From positions 1 to 7,451 of the forward strand of contig JBIJDM010000145.1 in assembly GCA_044344145.1 (NCBI GenBank): 7,451 nucleotides of DNA, in the 5' to 3' direction. Under the pieces are notes generated by a model. The model had not been told where the DNA came from and did not search any database. It saw nothing but the letters and a program-made list of their open reading frames with translations. Shown here piece by piece: positions 1 through 4,848 of this stretch. How positions within the stretch are numbered: position 1 is the stretch's first letter; every line of letters begins with the position of its first letter. Made by a program: the position numbers and the translations under genes. The DNA comes from JBAXGE01 sp044344145. Its GTDB lineage: Bacteria; Planctomycetota; Phycisphaerae; WQYP01.

Positions 1-145
1 ATGAGGTTGTTCGCAAAACTTTTTATAAAACTTATGTTTTTCAGACGCAGAAAGATGCGCAAAACATTGGTGGATTGTACGGTCAATGGATTCGTTATTC
101 GATATTTTACCATATTCCATGTGCACGGCACTCCGTTGAGGCTAA
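1..145. other. AT-richer non-coding stretch downstream of mqnA
   Basis: No convincing gene is seen here. The stretch is clearly richer in A and T than the rest of the window. An open frame begins with the ATG at position 1 but runs on into the antisense of mqnA, its protein looks like no family I know, and no start signal can be judged at the window edge. I looked for an intrinsic terminator for the minus-strand pheA-mqnA unit, which ends at 146, and found no strong hairpin followed by a T-run. Confidence 0.5.
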
Positions 146-940
146 TTATTGAATATCCATCGCGCGCGGACATGCGAGTAAACCCAGCGCTGCCGCGCGG
201 CGGAAAAACTCGCGCAGGCCAGCCAGTGCTTGGGCATCGGGGATAAAGCGTAGGTAATCCAACAGATATTGTTTCGCCAGCGCTGTGGGCCAGCCGTGGC
301 GCTGGGCTTCGCGGGTGATGATGCCGTCAATGTCTGCCAGGCCGGACGTGATGGCTTCCGCCAGCAGGGGCCGGTAGCGGCTCAGGTCCACATCCGCCAG
401 CCCCATCCACATGGCAAATACAAACGGCAGGCCCGTCCAGTCTTTCCATTCGTGCCCGAGGTCCAGTTGGTAGGGGTATTCGCTCGCGGTGGGTGCGGAA
501 GTGACGACCTTGTCGCCGATCAACAGCCGGGCATCGGCGTCGGCCAGCCCCGGTAGCGCCTCTTGCAGCGGACTTTGATAACGACCGCGCAAAATCAGTT
601 GCACCAGAATATTGCTGGTATGGCTGTGTGCGTCCAGACTCAGAGTGCGAATCTGCGCCACCGGCACACGCGAAAACAGCCGCACCGTCAGCGTATGACC
701 GTTACAGCCGATCATCCCCACCGGCAGCAGTTGCAGCGGCTGCTGGGCGAGTTGGTAATCCACCACGGAAGTCAGCGCCACTTCCACCCGCCGCGCTTCC
801 AGATGGGGCAGCAGTTGGGCGGGCACATCCAGCACCAAATCCACATCGGCCCGCCGGGTCAGGGCATCAATCAGCGGGCGCGAGTTCAGAAACGACACGC
901 AAGCGATGCGGTAGGGCGAAGTTGACGCGGCGGTGTTCAT
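146..940 (-). CDS. mqnA: Chorismate dehydratase MqnA (menaquinone biosynthesis, futalosine pathway)
   Basis: This 264-residue cytoplasmic protein belongs to the MqnA/MqnD family with a periplasmic-binding-protein-like fold. MqnA removes water from chorismate to give 3-[(1-carboxyvinyl)oxy]benzoate, the first step of the futalosine route to menaquinone. Family hallmarks are visible: VSFLNSRPL at residues 15-23 (MqnA-type, unlike the N-terminus of MqnD), DAHSHTSN at 103-110, LLIGDKVV at 139-146, and LDLGHEWKDWTGLPFVFAMW at 159-178. The length is typical for the family. The frame stays open upstream to 1045, but that would overlap pheA and add 35 unrelated residues. The ATG at 940 places the conserved first beta strand (YRIACVSF) correctly. 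No Shine-Dalgarno is seen before this start. The gene lies 50 bp downstream of pheA on the same strand, and both enzymes use chorismate. The family call is firm; only the start is open to doubt. Confidence 0.93.
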   Translation of the reverse strand: MNTAASTSPYRIACVSFLNSRPLIDALTRRADVDLVLDVPAQLLPHLEARRVEVALTSVVDYQLAQQPLQLLPVGMIGCNGHTLTVRLFSRVPVAQIRTLSLDAHSHTSNILVQLILRGRYQSPLQEALPGLADADARLLIGDKVVTSAPTASEYPYQLDLGHEWKDWTGLPFVFAMWMGLADVDLSRYRPLLAEAITSGLADIDGIITREAQRHGWPTALAKQYLLDYLRFIPDAQALAGLREFFRRAAALGLLACPRAMDIQ

Positions 941-949
941 ACGTGGCGT

Positions 950-979
950 ATTGTAGCCTGCCGGTACCGTTGGTGGTAA
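950..979 (-). promoter_or_regulatory. Candidate sigma70-like promoter for mqnA, nearly leaderless
   Basis: On the minus strand, TTACCA (974-979, 4 of 6 matches to the -35 consensus) is followed after 18 bp by TACAAT (950-955, 5 of 6 matches to the -10 consensus). Transcription would start near 943, only about three bases before the mqnA ATG. The hexamers stand out in GC-rich surroundings and there is no ribosome site before the ATG, which fits a very short leader. This is inference by eye from consensus; mqnA may equally be read through from pheA. Confidence 0.33.
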
Positions 980-990
980 GTCTGGAGGGT

Positions 991-2097
991 TTACAGCGTA
1001 TCCACCGCGCGCGGGAAACTGCCCAGGATGGCCAGTTGCGAGCAATGTTTGCGGACTTCATCCAGCGCGGCTTTGACGTTGGCATCGTCGGTGTGGCCGA
1101 TCAGGTCGGTGAAGAAGTAATATTCAAAATTGCGCCGCTGGCTGGGGCGGGTATCAATATTGGTCAGATTGATGCCGTATTCGCGCAGCACATTCAGCAC
1201 ATCCACCAGCGCGCCGGAGCGGTGCGGGGTGGTGAAGATGATCGAGGTTTTGTCATCGCCGGTGCGCGGCACGCCCTTGCGGCCCACCACGAAAAAGCGG
1301 GTGACATTGTTGGGATTGTCTTCGATATTCTCAAACACCATGGGCAGGTTGTAGACTTCCGCCGCCAGTATACTGCCGATGGCCGCGGCGCCGGGTTCGC
1401 TGACCGCCAGTTCGGCGGCTTTGGAACTGCTGGCCACGGGGATTTTCTTGGCCTCGCGCAGGGTTGCCGCCAGCCACTTGCGGCACTGGTCCAGCGCTTC
1501 GGGTTTGGAGTAGATATGTTGGATTTCATCCGGCCGGCAGCGGGCCAGCAGATGATGATGCACCGCCATGGCCACTTCCGCCACGATGGTGATATTGGGA
1601 TGTTCCAGGAATCCGTCCATGGTTTCGATGACGCCACCGATGGTGGAGTTTTCGATCGGGACCAGCCCCAGATCCACATGGCCGCGAACAACTTCCTCGA
1701 ACACATGGTCAATGGCCGTCACGGGGACATGTTCGACGGAACTGCCGAACTTGCGTACCGACGCCAGATGCGAGAACGTGCCCGGCGGGCCCAGATACGC
1801 GATGCGCAGGGGTTTTTCCAGGGCAAAGCTGGCCGACATCAGTTCGCGGTAGATGGCTTCCAGACAGGTGTCGGGCAGGGGCCCGTCGCAGCGTTTGTTA
1901 TGTTGGCGGATGCGTTCGAGGACGATTTTTTCGCGATCCGGGGCATAGATCAACCCGCCGGTGGTCTGTTTGACCTTGCCGATCTGGATCACCACGCGGG
2001 CCCGCTGGTTGAGCAATTCGACGATCTGCCGATCGAATTCATCAATGCGGACGCGCAGGGCATCCAAAGATTCCGAGGGTGGGGGTGTCTCAGCCAT
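991..2097 (-). CDS. pheA: Bifunctional chorismate mutase / prephenate dehydratase (P-protein)
   Basis: This 368-residue cytoplasmic enzyme turns chorismate into prephenate and then phenylpyruvate, the committed branch to phenylalanine. Three domains are visible. An AroQ-type chorismate mutase spans about 9-92; aligned with the E. coli domain it keeps the active-site Arg15, Arg32, Lys43 and the DRE at 54-56. The prephenate dehydratase domain spans about 97-270, with YLGPPGTFSH at 101-110, VPIENSTIGGV at 147-157 and the catalytic TRF at 266-268. A C-terminal ACT domain (about 282-360) keeps the GAL motif at 295-297, while the Phe-binding ESRP motif appears as DTRP at 315-318. Feedback inhibition by phenylalanine is therefore likely but not certain. 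The ATG at 2097 is the furthest upstream start in this frame and gives the usual N-terminus. No good Shine-Dalgarno precedes it; see the promoter entry. mqnA follows 50 bp downstream, probably in the same transcript. Confidence 0.96.
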   Translation of the reverse strand: MAETPPPSESLDALRVRIDEFDRQIVELLNQRARVVIQIGKVKQTTGGLIYAPDREKIVLERIRQHNKRCDGPLPDTCLEAIYRELMSASFALEKPLRIAYLGPPGTFSHLASVRKFGSSVEHVPVTAIDHVFEEVVRGHVDLGLVPIENSTIGGVIETMDGFLEHPNITIVAEVAMAVHHHLLARCRPDEIQHIYSKPEALDQCRKWLAATLREAKKIPVASSSKAAELAVSEPGAAAIGSILAAEVYNLPMVFENIEDNPNNVTRFFVVGRKGVPRTGDDKTSIIFTTPHRSGALVDVLNVLREYGINLTNIDTRPSQRRNFEYYFFTDLIGHTDDANVKAALDEVRKHCSQLAILGSFPRAVDTL

Positions 2098-2103
2098 GCC
2101 ACT

Positions 2104-2132
2104 ATGTTAGCCGACCTTGGATGGGGCATCAA
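2104..2132 (-). promoter_or_regulatory. Candidate pheA promoter, possibly leaderless
   Basis: On the minus strand, TTGATG (2127-2132) is followed after exactly 17 bp by TAACAT (2104-2109); each hexamer matches four of six consensus positions. A six-base discriminator would put the transcription start at 2097, the A of the pheA ATG, making the mRNA leaderless. That agrees with the absence of a ribosome site. The placement just after the terminator of the upstream gene also suits an independent promoter. It was found by eye only. Confidence 0.35.
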
Positions 2133-2148
2133 TCGGTCCTTGGATGGG
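2115..2148. repeat. Pair of 11-bp direct repeats over the pheA promoter
   Basis: The perfect direct repeat CCTTGGATGGG occurs at 2115-2125 and 2138-2148 (plus-strand reading), 23 bp start to start. That is close to two helical turns, so both copies face about the same side of the DNA. One copy lies in the spacer between the candidate -35 and -10 of pheA and the other just upstream of the -35. This is the layout expected of a repressor site, but no regulator is known here and the role is inferred. Confidence 0.4.
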
Positions 2149-2172
2149 CGCGGCATCCGGACCCCATGACCC

Positions 2173-2206
2173 AACAAAAACCCCCTGAGGGTTTAAGCTC
2201 AGGGGG
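2173..2206 (-). terminator. Intrinsic terminator of the thioredoxin-like gene
   Basis: A perfect 9-bp inverted repeat (CCCCCTGAG at 2181-2189 with CTCAGGGGG at 2198-2206, 8-base loop) is followed on the minus strand by TTTTTGTT (2180 down to 2173). It lies about 30 bp after the stop of the minus-strand gene ending at 2237 and before the pheA promoter, so it isolates the two units. The T-tract is on one side only, so it should work on minus-strand transcripts. Confidence 0.85.
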
Positions 2207-2236
2207 TGTGTGGGACGGATTTAGCGCCTGGACGAT

Positions 2237-3391
2237 TTACTTCGTCGGCTGGGTAGTCGGCTGGGTGGCGGCCTGCGTGGTCGCACCGGCCTTGAGCAGC
2301 GTGGGGATCAGCTTTTCCAACTGGCCCCGGCCTTCGGTGGTGTGCAGGATACCCGCGCGGTCCACGACAAACATCGTGGGTATTCCTATCACGCCCAAGG
2401 GGCGGGAAATGGCGCGATCCTGTTCCCAGATGTGAATCCAGTTCATGTCGTCGCGCCCGGCCAAATATTCTTTCAGGTCTTCCGCGGTACGATCCCGGGA
2501 AATCCCGACGATTTCCAGCCCATCCTTGTGGAATTCTTTGTAGACCTTGATGGTATCGGGCATTTCTTCCATACACGGCTGGCACCAGGTGGCCCAGAAA
2601 TCAATCACCACGACCTTGCCCTTGAGTTGGTCCATGCTGAAATCTTTGCCGTCCAAGGTTTTGCTGGTGAGTACAAAGGGCTTGCCCTCCAGCGCTTCCA
2701 GCGCCTGTTCGGACTGGATCTGTTGTTTGAGGTATAGCGCCATTTGGGAGGTCGAATCTTTGACGATGATCTCCTTGGCCTGCTTGGCGAGTTCTTTGTT
2801 GGCGTTGCCGGCGGTGGCCATCAGGGCCAGGGTTTGGGGCAACACATCGGAAGTGGGATTGGCTTTGGTCAGGACCTGCATTTTTTCGAGAATGGCTTTC
2901 TGGGCCGTGGCATCTTCCTTGACCCACCATTCCCCCAGCAGCGTGGCGGCCTGGGCATCCAACGCCACGGCGGGATCGGTGCTGGTGCTGGCTGTGGTCA
3001 GGGCTTTGATGGCCTTGTCATCGCCCGCGCTCTTGAGCACGGCCAACATAATCAGTTTCTGGCCACGGGCCTGGGCTGCAAAGCGCGGGGTCACGCCGGC
3101 GGCTTCGTCCAGCAAATCGCACATGCGCCAGATTAATGGGCTGGCGATGGGGGCCAGTTTGGGCCGCTTGGTGGGGTCGAGCAGGTCTTTCATATCGCCC
3201 ACCTTGGTATCCAATTCCTGGCCGACCTGTTGCAGATCGCCCAGAATGTCCTGAATGGCACGGGCGCTTTGGGTGGCTGCCTGAGTGGTCGGGGCCGTTG
3301 CTGGGGCAGTGGTTGCCACCTGCCCAAACGTTACGGTACTCAGACTCACGGCCGCAGCCACGGCCAAGGTCAACAAACTTGCCAACTTCAT
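2237..3391 (-). CDS. Secreted TlpA/ResA-like thioredoxin-fold protein with N-terminal helical domain
   Basis: This 384-residue protein is predicted to be exported and to act in thiol-disulfide exchange in the periplasm. A signal peptide covers about residues 1-24 (MKLAS, then a hydrophobic stretch). A Thr/Ala/Gln-rich linker spans 26-41. A mostly helical, Ala-rich region follows at about 42-225 with no motif I recognise; it could be a helical-repeat adaptor. The thioredoxin-fold domain covers about 235-368: strand VVVIDFWATWCQPC with the active-site Cys270-Gln-Pro-Cys273, then GISRD at 297-301 and the cis-proline loop IGIPTMFVVD with Pro338. The C-terminus is a second low-complexity tail, 371-384, made of TTQ/TQP units. 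An AGGAG ribosome site (3398-3402) lies six bases before the ATG, and TATGAT on the minus strand (3418-3423) could be its -10. A terminator follows. The redox domain is firm; the partner (cytochrome maturation or other) cannot be told from the sequence. Confidence 0.88.
   Translation of the reverse strand: MKLASLLTLAVAAAVSLSTVTFGQVATTAPATAPTTQAATQSARAIQDILGDLQQVGQELDTKVGDMKDLLDPTKRPKLAPIASPLIWRMCDLLDEAAGVTPRFAAQARGQKLIMLAVLKSAGDDKAIKALTTASTSTDPAVALDAQAATLLGEWWVKEDATAQKAILEKMQVLTKANPTSDVLPQTLALMATAGNANKELAKQAKEIIVKDSTSQMALYLKQQIQSEQALEALEGKPFVLTSKTLDGKDFSMDQLKGKVVVIDFWATWCQPCMEEMPDTIKVYKEFHKDGLEIVGISRDRTAEDLKEYLAGRDDMNWIHIWEQDRAISRPLGVIGIPTMFVVDRAGILHTTEGRGQLEKLIPTLLKAGATTQAATQPTTQPTK
2244..2283. 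repeat. Short repeats encoding the Thr/Gln-rich C-terminal tail
   Basis: GTCGGCTGGGT is repeated in tandem at 2244-2254 and 2256-2266 with a 12-bp period, matching a four-residue TQPT unit. The next 21 bp (2263-2283) recur at 3271-3291 with two mismatches, where they encode the N-terminal TTQAATQ linker of the same protein. The tail is therefore built from small in-frame duplications. Confidence 0.6.
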
Positions 3392-3553
3392 ATCTTGCTC
3401 CTAAAAATAACCACCGTATCATAGGCTGGGCCAGGATTCGCGGTAGTCAGAAAAGAATCGCGGGCCGGAAAAGACAAAAAGGTAACGTCTTTGGTACTAT
3501 TTTAACAGCCAACAGGCCCATAATGTCCTCAATACGTTGCCGAAGGAGTCGTT
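3392..3553. promoter_or_regulatory. Divergent intergenic region between the thioredoxin-like gene and dus
   Basis: These 162 bp lie between two divergent starts and must hold both promoters unless longer leaders exist. For dus the best candidate I see on the plus strand is AAGACA (3471-3476), an 18-bp spacer and TACTAT (3495-3500), each matching four of six consensus bases. For the minus-strand gene, TATGAT (3418-3423) is a possible -10 without a good -35. No clear operator, riboswitch or small gene is seen. Confidence 0.35.
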
Positions 3554-4615
3554 TTGTCATCCACCGCCCCCGAAAATGCTGAAAAATCCTGTCAAATCGG
3601 GCCATATACCCTTGCTTTGCCCGCGGTACAGGCCGGCTTGGCGGGCTATTCCGATATGGCGATGCGCGTGGTGTCCCGCCGACGGGGGTGTCCCTTTGCG
3701 GTCACCGAGGCCTTGCTGGACCGTAACATCCTGCGCGGCGGCCATGGCAAGGAAAAGGGTGCCATGCTCTGCCCCGAGGATCATCCCGTGGCCGGGCAAC
3801 TGATGGGCCAGGACCCCGCGGAACTTGCGGAGGCGGCGCAAATTCTGGTGGGCTGCGGTTTTGACGTGATTGATCTGAACTTTGCCTGCCCGGTCAAGAA
3901 AGTGCTGGGCCGTTGTCGCGGGGGGTATCTGTTATCAGACCCCGAGATGGCCATCACGATGTTACGCACCGTGCGCGCGGCGATTCAGGTGCCACTCACG
4001 GTCAAGCTGCGGCGGGCGCTGGATGATACCGCCGAAGCCCGGGACAACTTTTATCGCATCATGGACGAATGTGTGCGCCTGGGGCTGGCCGCGGTGGCGG
4101 TGCATGGCCGCACTGTGGAACAAAAATACACCGGACGGGCGAACTGGGATTTTCTGCGCGACCTGGTCCGGGCCTATCCGCAAATGACCATTCTGGGTTC
4201 GGGCGACCTGTTCACGGCCGAGGATGCCTACAACATGTGGCGGTACAGCAAAGTAGCGGGGGTCTGGCTGGCCCGCGGGGCGATTGGCAATCCATGGATT
4301 TTCACCGACTTTGCCGCCCTGCTGGCCGGGCAACCTCTGCCCACGCCGCCGACCATCCATGAACAGCGCACCGCGCTCATGGAACATCTGGAACTGGCCG
4401 TGCGGATTTATGGTGATTACGTCGCGGCCAAACAGATGCGTAAAATCGGCATCAAGTTCGCCAAGCTGCACCCACAGGGCCATGACGTCTGGCGCGAATT
4501 CATCGCCTGCCACAACTATGCCCAGTGGCGGGCGGTGATGGACAAACATTACACCGCCGACGGCCCCGGCGTGCGCCCGCCCAGTGTGCCGGATGCGGAA
4601 GATGTGTGTAAATGA
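3554..4615 (+). CDS. dus: tRNA-dihydrouridine synthase (Dus family)
   Basis: This 353-residue cytoplasmic flavoenzyme reduces specific uridines of tRNA to dihydrouridine with FMN and NAD(P)H. The TIM barrel is recognisable. The N-terminal strand TLALPAVQAGLAGYSD (19-34) is the usual FMN-binding start. The active-site loop NFACPVKKV (109-117) carries the proton donor Cys112. TVK with Lys151, the HGRT motif (184-187), GSGDLFTAED at 215-224 and ARGAIGNPWIF (240-250) complete the FMN pocket. The C-terminal helical domain includes MRKIGIKFAK (295-304), corresponding to the usual RKH segment. Departures from the common family pattern are GSGD where GNGD is typical, and GRCRGG after the catalytic loop. 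The start is TTG at 3554 with AAGGAG (3543-3548) five bases upstream; the first ATG in frame lies inside the barrel. Which dihydrouridine position it modifies cannot be told from the sequence. Confidence 0.92.
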   Translation: MSSTAPENAEKSCQIGPYTLALPAVQAGLAGYSDMAMRVVSRRRGCPFAVTEALLDRNILRGGHGKEKGAMLCPEDHPVAGQLMGQDPAELAEAAQILVGCGFDVIDLNFACPVKKVLGRCRGGYLLSDPEMAITMLRTVRAAIQVPLTVKLRRALDDTAEARDNFYRIMDECVRLGLAAVAVHGRTVEQKYTGRANWDFLRDLVRAYPQMTILGSGDLFTAEDAYNMWRYSKVAGVWLARGAIGNPWIFTDFAALLAGQPLPTPPTIHEQRTALMEHLELAVRIYGDYVAAKQMRKIGIKFAKLHPQGHDVWREFIACHNYAQWRAVMDKHYTADGPGVRPPSVPDAEDVCK

Positions 4616-4644
4616 GTGAACGCCGCGGGGGTCATTTGTTTTTT
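4610..4644 (+). terminator. Weak candidate terminator after dus
   Basis: AAATGA (4610-4615, including the dus stop) can pair with TCATTT (4632-4637), followed by GTTTTTTG. The stem is short and AT-rich and the loop is about 16 bases, so it would be weak. The T-rich run right after the gene is the better part of the evidence. Confidence 0.3.
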
Positions 4645-4671
4645 GCGATAAAATGTGATTCGCCCCACAAT
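4643..4671 (+). promoter_or_regulatory. Possible promoter of the heparinase-like gene
   Basis: TTGCGA (4643-4648), a 17-bp spacer and CACAAT (4666-4671) form a sigma70-like pair with four of six matches in each hexamer. It sits in the AT-richer gap after dus. The first part overlaps the T-run of the candidate terminator, so the two readings compete. This was a consensus match by eye only. Confidence 0.25.
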
Positions 4672-4770
4672 TTAGCAATAGAACCGCACGGGAGTCGTTA
4701 TGTCCAATGACATATTTTGAGTCTGGTTGTTATTGCTGCGTATTTCGTTGAGGAGCAAGGAATACGTACC

Positions 4771-4848
4771 ATGTCAAAAGAAGCCTCGGTGCAGAGGAGC
4801 TTGCTTTGCATACGTAATTATTTCGTCCAACCGCAGTTTTGGCGATAG
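4771..4848 (+). other. Out-of-frame 5' end of the heparinase-like gene (apparent one-base deletion) or short leader peptide
   Basis: An ATG at 4771 has a good ribosome site, AAGGA at 4757-4761, nine bases upstream. It reads 25 codons to a TAG at 4846-4848. Its first 18 codons have the positively charged look of a signal-peptide n-region (MSKEASVQRS, then RNYF). The hydrophobic core lies in another frame: the large gene is open only after a TAA at 4815-4817. Adding one T to the TTT at 4821-4823 would join the two as NYF-RPTAVLAIGG and give a complete signal peptide. A base-calling error, a real frameshift mutation, or a true short leader are all possible. No standard slippery heptamer is seen in the right register. 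Confidence 0.55.

Noticed and set aside
1..246. 81-codon open frame at the left edge, plus strand
   Set aside because: It starts at the window edge, its last third overlaps the 3' end of mqnA in antisense, and the protein resembles nothing known.
941..1045. 35-residue N-terminal extension of MqnA up to 1045
   Set aside because: It would overlap the 3' end of pheA by 55 bases and adds residues before the conserved first strand that the family lacks. ATG 940 fits better.
628..2169. 513-codon open frame on the plus strand opposite mqnA and pheA
   Set aside because: It runs antisense to two firmly recognised enzymes and its product begins with a Pro/Ala/Ser-rich stretch with no domain. High-GC shadow.
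4815..4832. Programmed -1 frameshift joining the 4771 frame to the lyase frame
   Set aside because: The register needs a slippery X XXY YYZ heptamer and the bases here (T TAT TTC) do not form one. No stimulatory hairpin is evident. A lost base is simpler.
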